This document shows positions 1 to 8,076 of a stretch of DNA of 64,000 nucleotides, piece after piece. Source of the stretch: Paracoccus aminovorans (GTDB taxonomy: Bacteria > Pseudomonadota > Alphaproteobacteria > Rhodobacterales > Rhodobacteraceae); the NCBI RefSeq assembly GCF_900005615.1, contig NZ_LN832562.1:620001-684000 (forward strand), read 5' to 3'. The position numbers and the translations under genes are program-made. Each line of letters starts with the position of its first letter. Position 1 is the first letter of the stretch. Below the pieces are notes generated by a model. The model did no database searches, was not told the origin of the DNA, and saw only the letters and a list, made by a program, of their open reading frames with translations.

Positions 1-528
1 CGAATAGCCCCGGCTGGCCCTGTCGCGGTGGATCTTCTGGATCCATTCCAGGTTGATCACCGGCACCACGCCGATCTTCAGGTCGGCCTGGCCGGCGATG
101 TCGATGTCGCCGCATTTCACCGCGCCGTGCAGCCCCTCGTAGAACAGCAGATCCGAGCCCGGAGCGAACTCGGCCCAATCGGTGAAGGTGCCGGCCGGGC
201 GGCCCAGCTGCTGAGCCTCGTGGTCGTCGTGGACATAGTGCCGGGTCTCGCCCGCGCCGCTTTCGCCATAACGGCGGAAGACCTGTTCCAGCCGGGCGAG
301 TTCATTCGCGTCCAGGCTGAAATGGCTGAAGGTATGGTCGCCCATCTCGGTCCGGCGCGCCAGTTCGGCCTGCATCGCGGCGCGGTCGTAGCGGTGGAAG
401 GCGTCGCCCTCGATGCTGACCGCATTGATGCCCTCGCGCCGGAAGATGTGGTCGAAAGTGTGCTTGATGGTGGTGGTGCCCGAACCCGACGAGCCGGTCA
501 CGGAAATGATCGGATGTTTCCTGCTCAT
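1..528 (-). CDS. cbbP: Phosphoribulokinase, 3' end cut by the window edge
   Basis: Phosphoribulokinase makes ribulose-1,5-bisphosphate from ribulose-5-phosphate and ATP in the cytosolic Calvin cycle. The first 176 codons are present and open to the window edge. The N-terminus carries a P-loop, GSSGSGTTT, at residues 12-20, followed by the family blocks EGDAFHRYDR and HYVHDDHEAQQLG and the later stretch LLFYEGLHG. Family members are near 290 residues, so roughly the last 115 are missing. The ATG at 528 follows AAGGACAGC and lies 9 bp after the cbbF stop, so the two genes are almost certainly cotranscribed. Identification is firm. Confidence 0.95.
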   Translation of the reverse strand, partial: MSRKHPIISVTGSSGSGTTTIKHTFDHIFRREGINAVSIEGDAFHRYDRAAMQAELARRTEMGDHTFSHFSLDANELARLEQVFRRYGESGAGETRHYVHDDHEAQQLGRPAGTFTDWAEFAPGSDLLFYEGLHGAVKCGDIDIAGQADLKIGVVPVINLEWIQKIHRDRASRGYS

Positions 529-537
529 GCTGTCCTT

Positions 538-1485
538 TCAGGCCCGGAACAGGCCGCGATTGCCGAACAGCGCCGAGACTTCCGGCTCGGGCAGGTCCTG
601 GTAGGCGGCGATGCGGGCCACCTTCTCGGTCGAGCCGAAGACCATGGGCGTGCGCTGCCGCAGGTCGGTCGGGACCAGCGACAGGATCGGCTCGGACAGG
701 TCGGTGGCCTGGCCGCCGGCCTGCTCGATCAGCAGCGCGATGGGGGCGCATTCGTGCAGCAGGCGCAGGCGGCTGCGCTTGTCCTTGCTGTCGCCGCCGG
801 GATGCAGAAAAACGCCGCCGTGCATCAGGATGCGATGCGTGTCCGCGACCAGGGAGGCCAGCCAGCGCATGTTGAAATTCTTCTGCCGCGGTCCGTCCAC
901 GCCGGCCAGGCAATCGTCGATATAGGCACGCACGGGCCGCGGCCAATGCCGGTAATTCGCCACGTCTATGGCGAATTCGAAGGCGCAGCCCGGGATCCGG
1001 GCCGCCGACTCGACCAGGCGGAAGCAGGGACCATCGCCGTCCAGCAGATAGCGCTGAACGCCCATGCCGAAGGTCGCCACCATGGTGCAGCGCGGGCCGT
1101 AGACGATATAGCCGGCGGCGATCTGCTCTCCCGGACAGCGCAGGAAGCTGGCCTCGGCGCCGTCGCGGGCGGGATAGAGCGAAAACAGCGTGCCCATAGA
1201 CAGGTCGATCTCGACATTCGCGGCCGCATCCAGGGGCGTCAGCGCCATGGCCAACGCGCCTTGGGGATCGAGTTCCTGCGCGCCGTCGCCCGAATCGAGC
1301 CAGCGCAGTCCGGTACCGGCCAGGGCAGTCTGGAACAGCAGGTGCGCCTGTCTCTCCAGCGATTGCGGAGGAATGATGCCGCGACGGATCGATTGCGCCA
1401 GCCGAGCGCCCGCATCGGCCAGCGCCCGCATCGCCGGACGCAATGCGACCGGAATTTCAGCCTCTTCGATCCTGTCGGCCGTCAT
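538..1485 (-). CDS. cbbF: Class I fructose-1,6-bisphosphatase with an altered metal-binding motif
   Basis: This enzyme dephosphorylates fructose-1,6-bisphosphate (often also sedoheptulose-1,7-bisphosphate) in the Calvin cycle. The 315-residue product starts MTADRIEEAE; the ATG at 1485 is chosen because GAGGGAAG precedes it, rather than an upstream in-frame codon at 1545. Family blocks visible are EQIAAGYIVYGP, KNFNMRWLASLVADTHRIL and LLHECAPIALLIEQAGG. The usual metal-binding signature DPLDGSSN reads TPLDAAAN here, losing the first Asp but keeping the second. It is the first gene of the cbbF-cbbP unit and is divergent from cbbR. Family assignment is firm; full activity is uncertain because of the changed motif. 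Confidence 0.92.
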   Translation of the reverse strand: MTADRIEEAEIPVALRPAMRALADAGARLAQSIRRGIIPPQSLERQAHLLFQTALAGTGLRWLDSGDGAQELDPQGALAMALTPLDAAANVEIDLSMGTLFSLYPARDGAEASFLRCPGEQIAAGYIVYGPRCTMVATFGMGVQRYLLDGDGPCFRLVESAARIPGCAFEFAIDVANYRHWPRPVRAYIDDCLAGVDGPRQKNFNMRWLASLVADTHRILMHGGVFLHPGGDSKDKRSRLRLLHECAPIALLIEQAGGQATDLSEPILSLVPTDLRQRTPMVFGSTEKVARIAAYQDLPEPEVSALFGNRGLFRA

Positions 1486-1518
1486 CTTCCCTCTTTCCCG
1501 CGCTCCCTGGACGCCTTG

Positions 1519-1579
1519 TTGACATGGGCGTGCTTTCGGGAACATTTAATAATGCAGAAGCATATTTCAGGAAATCTGA
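1519..1579 (+). promoter_or_regulatory. cbbR/cbbF intergenic region with candidate CbbR-binding dyads
   Basis: The 94-bp gap between divergent cbbF and cbbR holds a consensus-like -35, TTGACA at 1519-1524, with a T/A-rich stretch near 1543-1550. Two dyads follow: ATGC-N4-GCAT at 1552-1563 and the perfect ATTTC-AG-GAAAT at 1564-1575. TCA-N7-TGA at 1567-1579 fits the TNA-N7-TNA pattern known for CbbR sites and abuts the cbbR start, as expected for autoregulation. The dyads are seen directly; CbbR binding is inferred. Confidence 0.4.
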
Positions 1580-2509
1580 ATGCAACGGATCGACGCCGTC
1601 ACCCTGCGCCATTTGCGCGCACTGCGGGCCGTGGTGGAGCGCGGCTCGCTGACCGGCGCCGCCGCGGATCTGGGGCTGACGCCGCCGGCGGTGCATGGCC
1701 AGTTGCGCGCGCTGGAGGATCTGATGGCCGCGCCCATGGTGGTCCGGGGGGCGCATGGCGCCTTCCGGCCGACCGAGGAAGGGCGCGCGGTCTTGGCGGC
1801 GGAAGCCCAGATCGCCATGGCGCTGGACAGCTGCGTCCGCCGGGTCACCGCCCTGCAAAGCGGGCATGTCGGCAATGTCTCTCTGGGGGTGGTCTCGACC
1901 GGAGAATATTTCGCCCCGCGGCTGGTCGCCGATCTGCGCGGCGCCCTGCCCGAGGTCGAGATCACGCTGCGCATCGGCAGCCGCGACGCCCTTATCCAGT
2001 GGTTCCAGTCCCGGGCGCTGGATCTGGCGATCCTCGGCCGGCCGCCGCGCGCGCCCGCCGTCGTGACCGCGCTGCTGGGCCCGCATCCCCATGTCATCAT
2101 CGCGGCGCCCGGGCACCCCTTGGCCGCCGCCGACCCGGCGCTTCCCGCCGACCTGCTGACCGAGACTTTCCTGGCGCGCGAGCAGGGATCCGGTACCCGC
2201 ATCCTGCTGACCCGCTACCTTGACCGGATCGGCGACGGCACGCCATGGCGCATGGTCGAGATGGGCAGCAACGAGACCATCAAGCAGGCGGTGATGGCGG
2301 GCCTGGGTATCGCTCTCATCTCGCAGCATACCGTCACCGAGGAACTGCGCTCGGGCCGGCTGGTCGCGATCCGCGCCGTCGGGTTGCCCATCAAACGCAA
2401 CTGGTTCCTGATCCGACGCGAGGACATGACACTGTCTCCGGCCAGCCAGCGCGTACACGACCATATTCTGGCGCGTCAGGGCGATTTCCTGCCCCGGCTC
2501 AGCGTCTGA
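1580..2509 (+). CDS. cbbR: LysR-type regulator of the Calvin-cycle operon
   Basis: A 309-residue LysR-family activator. The N-terminal helix-turn-helix runs from about residue 5 (TLRHLRALRAVVERGSLTGA) to 65, including LGLTPPAVHGQLRALE, which is typical of CbbR. The C-terminal effector domain contains ILGRPPRAP and QAVMAGLGIALISQHTV. The divergent position next to cbbF-cbbP supports the name. CbbR proteins sense Calvin-cycle metabolites and activate the divergent cbb genes. The ATG at 1580 sits directly on the dyads in the intergenic region, with no strong ribosome binding site, so a very short leader is possible. Confidence 0.92.
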   Translation: MQRIDAVTLRHLRALRAVVERGSLTGAAADLGLTPPAVHGQLRALEDLMAAPMVVRGAHGAFRPTEEGRAVLAAEAQIAMALDSCVRRVTALQSGHVGNVSLGVVSTGEYFAPRLVADLRGALPEVEITLRIGSRDALIQWFQSRALDLAILGRPPRAPAVVTALLGPHPHVIIAAPGHPLAAADPALPADLLTETFLAREQGSGTRILLTRYLDRIGDGTPWRMVEMGSNETIKQAVMAGLGIALISQHTVTEELRSGRLVAIRAVGLPIKRNWFLIRREDMTLSPASQRVHDHILARQGDFLPRLSV

Positions 2510-2819
2510 GCCCTGCTTCCCCGGCATGGCTTGCGATGACTCCGCATCGGCCATGGGCCTTGCGCAGACCGAGACAGCGCATTCGGTCCGCGCACTCTCT
2601 GCGATGTGCCCCTTGGCCAAGCGCTGGCAGCTCCGGCGTCGGGCTTTGGCGGCCGCTTATTCCGGCACCGGCGCAGGCCCACGGCGGGCCCGGCCTCTGC
2701 GCCAAGAAGGTTTTAATGAGCCCCAGATATGACCTCTCTCCGGTCGATCCGATTTCGGCATGCCAGGCATTTGCCGCGGATCCGAAACGAAATCCCGTCT
2801 CGGCTGCGACTGGATGGAG
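2510..2819. other. Gap between cbbR and flgD
   Basis: These 310 bp lie between the converging ends of cbbR and flgD. I see no convincing gene, RNA or strong terminator. The short open frames here lack ribosome binding sites and family resemblance. The composition drops slightly near 2700-2780. Confidence 0.5.
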
Positions 2820-3482
2820 TCATTCGCGCAAGGCGGTCACCTCATCGACGGTCGCCCAGCCACCGCCCGCAAGGATCAGCCGTGCGCCGTCCTTGGTCAT
2901 TTCGACCCCGGATACGCGGCTATAAGCCTCGACATCCCGGGTCGAGATGACCTTGCCGTCCTTGGTCGCCTCAAGCCGGAAGCTGTAAAGCCCCTCGGGC
3001 AGCAGGTCGCCATTGGCGCGCTTGCCCTGCCAGTCGACTTCACCCGATCCTGTGCCGATGTCCTCGCGCAAGACTTCGTTGCCCTGCGCGTCGAGAGTCA
3101 CCAATGCCACCTTGTCGGCGTCGGCCAAGCTGTCGATCTGCAGCGTCAAAGGCGAATGGTCGAACCACACTGGCGCGCTGGTGCGGACCTCGCGCCCGAT
3201 CCAATTCGACAGCTGGCCAAGTTCACCCCCGTTCGAGCCTTGCAGCAGTTGAGCCAGCAGTTGGTTGGTCTGAACCTGCTGTTCGACACCCGAGAATGTC
3301 GCCAACTGCACCGCGAATTCGGTTCCCTCCATCGGATTGAGGGGGTCCTGGTTCTTGATCTGCGTTGTCAGCATCTTCAGGAATGTCTCGAACTGGCTTG
3401 TCGCAGCAGTTGCCGAAGAGCCAGATCCGGTCGCTTGGTTGGCCGAAAAGCCCAGCCCCGTTGTGGTCGATACGCTAGTCAC
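2820..3482 (-). CDS. flgD: Flagellar hook assembly (capping) protein FlgD
   Basis: FlgD caps the growing hook so that hook subunits can polymerise outside the cell. The 220-residue product shows the conserved N-terminal block FLKMLTTQIKNQDPLNPMEG (about residues 34-53) and FAVQLATFSGVEQQVQTN, which together identify the family. The C-terminal half has the FlgD Ig/tudor-like region, including DWQGKRANGDLLPEGLYSFR. It lies 10 bp downstream of fliK on the same strand, so the two hook-morphogenesis genes form one unit. Length fits the family. Confidence 0.95.
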   Translation of the reverse strand: MTSVSTTTGLGFSANQATGSGSSATAATSQFETFLKMLTTQIKNQDPLNPMEGTEFAVQLATFSGVEQQVQTNQLLAQLLQGSNGGELGQLSNWIGREVRTSAPVWFDHSPLTLQIDSLADADKVALVTLDAQGNEVLREDIGTGSGEVDWQGKRANGDLLPEGLYSFRLEATKDGKVISTRDVEAYSRVSGVEMTKDGARLILAGGGWATVDEVTALRE

Positions 3483-3492
3483 CTGATAGGTC

Positions 3493-4635
3493 CTAAATCC
3501 TGATGTCGATACGCCGATTCGCCATCGGCCTGGCTATAGCCGGCTTCGCCCTGTCGGCGAAAACCGCATCCTCTTCCCGGAACCGCGCAGTGCCCGCAGG
3601 CGACTGGTCCCGCGGACGGCGATCGTCCTGTCCGCCGGCGAAGGAAATATCGGCACCGAATATACCGGCATCGTGCAATTCCTTCTCAAGCGCATCCGCA
3701 TTGCGCCGCAAAAGATCGCCGATTTCCGGCCGATCGGCGAAAACCGTTACCGCAGGTTTTTCACCGGCAGCGATCACCAGCCTAATTCTGCCCAGTTCCT
3801 CGGGCGCGAGGGCGATCTCGATCACGCCTTCCCGTCGGTCGGCCAGCTTTTCGCGCAATTGCCGAGCCACGTGCTGCGGGTCAACCACCTGCGGGCGGGC
3901 AAGCGTTCGGGCATGGTCGAGCTCCGTCGACGCCCTGCTGTCATGAACGGAAACGGGAAAGGAAGCCTGTTCGGCGCCATCTAACGCCATCGGGGACGCA
4001 GCCTCTTCGTTCTGCCTGCCGTTGTCTTGTTCCGGTCGAGCCTCTGCCTCCGCCGCGGCTGCCGATCCGCTGCGATCGATGTGCAGAGCGACGCCCCCTT
4101 TCCGCAAAGGCAGAGATGCCGGGCGAATCGTTTGCAACTGCTCCATGCCTCTCAGATCTTCGCGATTGGTGGAAGACGCTATGAGTGGAGGCGTCGGATC
4201 AGGCGAATCGGGGTCGATCCCGTCAGCCACGACGATCTCGTCGATGACAGCGAAAACCGCAGTACCTGCCTCAGGCAACGCAGCCTTTTCCGACCGATGC
4301 TCTTGCTTTGGCCCTGTCGAAGGCAGATCCGAGACATTCTCGACCGAAACCAGCGGTCCCTCATCCGGAACTGTATCCGGAATCTGTTTGGCGGGCAGAG
4401 CAACGCCCTCCGACAAAAAAAACGAAGACTGTTCCGGGGGATCCTCGGCCTCGTCGACGTCCTCTTCTACCGGCGTCGTCACGTCCTGCTTTTCAATGTC
4501 CGCCGGCACCGATTCGACCAGCATTACAAAGGCCGCCGCACCGTCCGGCCGGCCAGCTGTGATCGCAGGCTGGCCAGGCATTGCGACCCCGGCTGGGAGG
4601 CACGAGATTTCCATTCGATCCACTACCCTCAACAT
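3493..4635 (-). CDS. fliK: Flagellar hook-length control protein FliK
   Basis: FliK measures hook length and switches export specificity. Most of the roughly 380-residue product is a low-complexity, acidic and Pro/Ser-rich linker, as usual for FliK. The conserved C-terminal domain is clear at about residues 255-340: VARQLREKLADRREGVIEIA, LAPEELGRIRLVI and LLRRNADALEKELHDAGI. The start is uncertain. ATG at 4635 is given, but GTG at 4638 and ATG at 4614 are also possible and none has a strong ribosome binding site. flgD follows after 10 bp; the rod-binding gene is divergent. Confidence 0.85.
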   Translation of the reverse strand: MLRVVDRMEISCLPAGVAMPGQPAITAGRPDGAAAFVMLVESVPADIEKQDVTTPVEEDVDEAEDPPEQSSFFLSEGVALPAKQIPDTVPDEGPLVSVENVSDLPSTGPKQEHRSEKAALPEAGTAVFAVIDEIVVADGIDPDSPDPTPPLIASSTNREDLRGMEQLQTIRPASLPLRKGGVALHIDRSGSAAAAEAEARPEQDNGRQNEEAASPMALDGAEQASFPVSVHDSRASTELDHARTLARPQVVDPQHVARQLREKLADRREGVIEIALAPEELGRIRLVIAAGEKPAVTVFADRPEIGDLLRRNADALEKELHDAGIFGADISFAGGQDDRRPRDQSPAGTARFREEDAVFADRAKPAIARPMANRRIDIRI

Positions 4636-4735
4636 CACGATTTGCCGTCACCTTAGCACAGCAGGATTACCAAATATTTACCAGCACCGCGTAAAGTAGG
4701 AGCCTGAGGAAATTTTTAACCATCAGGAGGCGTTC

Positions 4736-4987
4736 TTGAATATCGCTCCCATAACCACCATGAGTCCGGGGACCACCCGAAGAACAAGCGGAACGGCAGA
4801 CGGGCTTGAGCAAGCCTTTCTTTCGGAGGTGCTGAAATATGCAGGCCCTCGCGAAAGCACCGGACAGTTCGGCGGTGGAATAGGCGAATCGCAATTCGCC
4901 AGCTTGCTGAACGACGCCTATGCTCAAGCGATCGCCGAGCGAATCGATCTGAAGCTTTTCGATCGAGGAGGTCAAAATCATGGCTAA
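4736..4987 (+). CDS. flgJ: Small rod-binding protein, FlgJ N-terminal type
   Basis: An 83-residue protein resembling the rod-binding domain of FlgJ, which caps and helps assemble the flagellar rod in the periplasm. The diagnostic stretch is LEQAFLSEVLKYAGPR at about residues 24-39, followed by GGGIGESQFASLLNDAYAQA. There is no muramidase domain, as in many alphaproteobacteria that encode the two parts separately. The start is TTG at 4736, supported by CAGGAGG five bases upstream; no in-frame ATG is near. It overlaps the next gene by 8 bp, so the pair is probably translationally coupled. Confidence 0.8.
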   Translation: MNIAPITTMSPGTTRRTSGTADGLEQAFLSEVLKYAGPRESTGQFGGGIGESQFASLLNDAYAQAIAERIDLKLFDRGGQNHG

Positions 4988-5294
4988 GGCACTAGCCCTT
5001 CTCGAACAGGCGCATCGGCACCTGCTTGCCTCCGAAGCCGAGCTTGCCCTCAAGAAGATGCAGGATTTTGAAGAGGCTTTGCTATCGGGCAGGTTGGAGA
5101 AGGGACAGGTTCAGGCCTACGCGCAAGGGCTTCAGGCCGTCCGCGACCTGGCCGCCGCCGCGCGTGAGGGAATCGCGGCGGCCCGTCGCCAGATTGAAGA
5201 GATCGCGGCACTGTCCCGCAAGCTGGACACCTATGACCGCCGAGGCAATAGGATCGGCAACCAGGTGGGCCAGAACCGAGAGCGTCGGTTTTGA
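4980..5294 (+). CDS. Small coiled-coil flagellar protein, FlgN-like
   Basis: A 104-residue, helix-rich protein full of Ala, Leu, Glu and Arg, suggesting a coiled coil along most of its length. It ends with LDTYDRRGNRIGN, which resembles the C-terminal tail of FlgN-type export chaperones (hook-filament junction chaperones). The ATG at 4980 has GAGGAGG upstream and overlaps the rod-binding gene. The location just before flagellin supports a flagellar role. FlgN is an inference from size, helix content, tail and context; similarity is too weak for a firm name. Confidence 0.55.
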   Translation: MAKALALLEQAHRHLLASEAELALKKMQDFEEALLSGRLEKGQVQAYAQGLQAVRDLAAAAREGIAAARRQIEEIAALSRKLDTYDRRGNRIGNQVGQNRERRF

Positions 5295-5295
5295 T

Positions 5296-5321
5296 TAAAT
5301 TTGTTCCGGCAATTCCGTTGA
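5296..5321 (+). promoter_or_regulatory. Possible flagellar (sigma-28-like) promoter upstream of flagellin
   Basis: TAAA at 5296-5299, 14 bases, then TCCGTTGA at 5314-5321 matches the sigma-28 pattern TAAA-N15-GCCGATAA at four of four and five of eight positions. It is the best candidate in the 166-bp gap before fliC. Weak evidence; spacing is one base short of ideal. Confidence 0.25.
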
Positions 5322-5460
5322 AACGAATCTGCTATTCAGGATTTATTCATCGGCGACGGATATACCGGACAGCGTGATACAGATCACCGGGCCCGTCCCG
5401 CAGGTCAGAAGGCCGCATCATATTGACATGGGTAAAACAGCCCTTTGAACGGAGATAAAA

Positions 5461-6303
5461 ATGTCCAGCATTCTGACCAACAACAGCGCGATGGTGGCCC
5501 TTCAGACCCTGAAGAGCATCAACTCGAACCTGGCCAAGACCCAGGACGAGATCTCGACCGGCAAGAAGGTCGCCACCGCCCAGGACAACGCCGCCATCTG
5601 GTCGATTTCGAAGGTGATGGAAAGCGACGAATCCGCGTTCCGGACGATCCAGAGCAACCTTAACATGGCGGGAAACGTGGTCGCGACTGGTCGCGGCGGC
5701 GCCGAGCGGATCCAGGGAATCCTGGATAAGATGCACCAACTCGCGATCAGCGCCTCGAGTGACGGTTTTGACTATTCGACCATCGACACTGATATCGCCT
5801 CGATGAAAGAGGAAATCACGTCTGTCATCGATGCGAGCCAACTTAACGGTGTGAACCTCCTCAAGACCAACCCTGTCGCTGGCCAAACTACCTTCTCGGT
5901 TCTGGCTTCGGTAGATCGCACGTCGGGTAACCCTGTGACGGCAAACGCATCGATTACCGTCACTTCGGTAAACTTCGAAACTTCGATTGAAGCGGTTACC
6001 ATTGCGCCGATCACCGATCGCGCTACCGCTCTGACTGCTCGCTTGCAGATCGAGAGCTTGATCGACGTTGCCAAAAAGGGTGCCGCCGCACTGGGTACCG
6101 CCGGGGCGCGGATCAACTCCCAAGCGAGCTTTGTTTCGAAACTCGCGGATTCTCTGAAAGCCGGCGCGGGCGCTCTGGTCGACGCCGATATGGAGGAAGC
6201 TTCGGCTCGGCTTCAGGCTCTTCAGACCCAGCAGCAGCTGGGTGTGCAGGCGCTGTCGATCGCCAACCAGGCGCCGCAGACCATCCTGTCGCTGTTCCGC
6301 TGA
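5461..6303 (+). CDS. fliC: Flagellin
   Basis: The filament subunit, 280 residues, a normal size for short alphaproteobacterial flagellins. The N-terminal D0/D1 helix begins MSSILTNNSAMVALQTLKSI and includes EISTGKKVATAQDNAAIWSI. The C-terminal helix ends SIANQAPQTILSLFR. The central variable region (about residues 140-200) is short. GGAGATAAAA precedes the ATG. A strong terminator follows at once, so fliC is probably transcribed alone, with flaF and flbT downstream controlling its synthesis. Filament function requires export genes that lie outside the window. Confidence 0.96.
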   Translation: MSSILTNNSAMVALQTLKSINSNLAKTQDEISTGKKVATAQDNAAIWSISKVMESDESAFRTIQSNLNMAGNVVATGRGGAERIQGILDKMHQLAISASSDGFDYSTIDTDIASMKEEITSVIDASQLNGVNLLKTNPVAGQTTFSVLASVDRTSGNPVTANASITVTSVNFETSIEAVTIAPITDRATALTARLQIESLIDVAKKGAAALGTAGARINSQASFVSKLADSLKAGAGALVDADMEEASARLQALQTQQQLGVQALSIANQAPQTILSLFR

Positions 6304-6309
6304 TCCTAC

Positions 6310-6334
6310 AAGGGGCGCCCCTCGGGCGCCCCTT
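6310..6334 (+). terminator. Terminator hairpin after flagellin
   Basis: A perfect 11-bp stem, AAGGGGCGCCC at 6310-6320 and GGGCGCCCCTT at 6324-6334, with a CTC loop. It lies 7 bp after the fliC stop. There is no long T tract, but the stem is very stable. Confidence 0.85.
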
Positions 6335-6366
6335 GACCTGACCGAACCTAGAATGGGATCTGCAAC

Positions 6367-6735
6367 GTGAATTTCGCCCCCCTCAAGAACCGCAAGTCTG
6401 AATTTGGCTCGCAACATCTCCGCACTGCGCGCGACAATGAATATCTCGCATTTTCTCGGGTTACCCGGCAGCTGCAGCAAGCCATGATTAGCAATGATCT
6501 TAGGGCAATGATAGAAGGGGCTCATGCGAACAATCAGCTTTGGACCATTCTCGCAGCAGATTTGACGCATCCTGCCAATACCCTGCCGGAAGCAATCAAG
6601 GCTGGCCTACTTTCGTTGGCGATTTTCTCGATCAAGCAGGGGCACCGCGTGCTGTCCGAGAATGCTTCGGCCGAGGCACTGATCGACATTAATCTAAAAA
6701 TAATGAAGGGGTTGCGAGGCGAGGCTCAGCCATGA
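6367..6735 (+). CDS. flaF: Flagellin biosynthesis regulator FlaF
   Basis: FlaF promotes flagellin synthesis or secretion in alphaproteobacteria and acts opposite to FlbT. The 122-residue product contains the family stretch EYLAFSRVTRQLQQAM and NNQLWTILAADLTHPANTLP, then LLSLAIFSIKQGHRVL. It starts at GTG 6367, with only a weak purine stretch upstream. Its stop overlaps the flbT start as ATGA, so the two are coupled. Base composition is visibly lower in GC than the flanking metabolic genes. Confidence 0.93.
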   Translation: MNFAPLKNRKSEFGSQHLRTARDNEYLAFSRVTRQLQQAMISNDLRAMIEGAHANNQLWTILAADLTHPANTLPEAIKAGLLSLAIFSIKQGHRVLSENASAEALIDINLKIMKGLRGEAQP

Positions 6736-7136
6736 CCGGTCTGATTCTGAAGCTTGCGCCGAACGAGCGCGTGCTGATCAATGGTGCGGTCATCGAGAAC
6801 AGCGACCGACGCGCCAAGATCTCAATCCGCAATCCGAATGCACGTATCCTTCGGCTGAAGGATGCGATCCACCCTGACGAAGCGAACTCCCCGGTATCGC
6901 GGCTTTGCTACGTCTGCCAGTTGATTCTGACAGGGGATGCAGACCGCGAAGAGGGACACCGGCAATTGATCTTGGGGATCGAGCAGTTGTCGCAGGTTTT
7001 CGCCGATACAGATAGTAGATTCGTTCTATCCTCCGCAACGCAAGCAGCGCTCGGTGGCGACTATTATCGAGCAATGAAAAAAATCAAATTGCTTCGTTCA
7101 CGCGAAGCGCGCTTATTGGCGGTGCATGGAACATGA
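6732..7136 (+). CDS. flbT: Flagellin translation repressor FlbT
   Basis: FlbT binds the flagellin mRNA leader and lowers its translation until the hook is complete. The 134-residue product has the family N-terminus LILKLAPNERVLINGAVIEN and the later block DSRFVLSSATQAALGGDYYR. ATG at 6732 overlaps the flaF stop and its own stop overlaps the next start at 7133, so three genes are translationally coupled. Length fits the family. Confidence 0.95.
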   Translation: MTGLILKLAPNERVLINGAVIENSDRRAKISIRNPNARILRLKDAIHPDEANSPVSRLCYVCQLILTGDADREEGHRQLILGIEQLSQVFADTDSRFVLSSATQAALGGDYYRAMKKIKLLRSREARLLAVHGT

Positions 7137-7912
7137 CCTATAATGTTCAAGTCGGATCCGGCGGATATATCGGATGGAAGATACTCGAACGCACCATGGC
7201 AAGGCAGCGACAGGCATTTTCGCAAGACACTTCCATAAAAATAGCGCAGAAATACTTCTCTGAGAAGATGCCTGCGGTGAAAAGCGCCGATGATCTCATA
7301 AGTGATTATCGCCTGTTAACAGTTGCTCTCCGCGCTTTCGGCCTTGATTCTGATGTAAATAATCGATTCTTTATCAAGAAGGTGCTGGAATCTGATCCGA
7401 ATGACGAATCCAGCTTGGTAAATAGGCTCGCTGACAAGCGCTACCTGAATTTGAACCAAGCAATGAAGCTTGGGGGCGCGGAAACGCCAAAGCCGGTGGA
7501 TGTGGAAGCCATTCTCACAAACTACGATACCCGTTCATTTGAAAAGAACATCGGCGAACGGCATTCCGACATTGAGTTGGCACTGAATGCGCAGCGCGAA
7601 TTGCCCCAAATCGCAGCAGCAGACATCAGCGAAAACGCGAAATGGTATCAGATTCTTGGGTCGAGATCGCTTCGTAAGATATTCGAAGTTTCTTATGGTC
7701 TAGGAAGCAGCTTTGCAGCACTTCCTATTGACCGGCAACTGACCGAGATTAAGGCCAAAACAGCACAGTTTTTAGGATCGGATTCGGCGAGTCAGTTTGA
7801 ATCAATAACCTCACTCGAAACGATGCTGAGGCGCTATCTTCTGCGTAGCCAGATCGTAAACTCGTCTAACATTTCTTCCCATGTCAACGCTCTTACTCTA
7901 CTCAGGACGTAA
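7133..7912 (+). CDS. DUF1217 flagellar-associated protein
   Basis: A 259-residue protein of the DUF1217 family found in alphaproteobacterial flagellar clusters. Visible family features are DLISDYRLLTVALRAFGLD at about residues 58-76, then FIKKVLESDPNDESSLVNRL and ADKRYLNLNQAM. No signal peptide or membrane segment is seen. It overlaps flbT by ATGA and belongs to the same unit. Its exact role is not known to me; association with flagellar assembly is inferred from context. Codon use is AT-richer than in the surrounding genes. An IS5-like element has landed 164 bp downstream. Confidence 0.85.
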   Translation: MTYNVQVGSGGYIGWKILERTMARQRQAFSQDTSIKIAQKYFSEKMPAVKSADDLISDYRLLTVALRAFGLDSDVNNRFFIKKVLESDPNDESSLVNRLADKRYLNLNQAMKLGGAETPKPVDVEAILTNYDTRSFEKNIGERHSDIELALNAQRELPQIAAADISENAKWYQILGSRSLRKIFEVSYGLGSSFAALPIDRQLTEIKAKTAQFLGSDSASQFESITSLETMLRRYLLRSQIVNSSNISSHVNALTLLRT

Positions 7913-8076
7913 AGGCCAAGCCTGCAGAACGTACCGCATGCTCTGACCATCGATACCTGAGTGACGGGACTTCTCCGCGAGATGCGGGGGCACGGCTATG
8001 TTGACCTGAACCGGTCCGGGTTCGCCGGCAACTGTATTCAGGCTGGCTGGATCTCTCGGAAGCAGGTTTCATTAAA

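Noticed and set aside
28..2223. 731-codon plus-strand open frame over cbbP, cbbF and cbbR
   Set aside because: It is an antisense and out-of-frame shadow of three well-supported genes in GC-rich DNA and has no family features.
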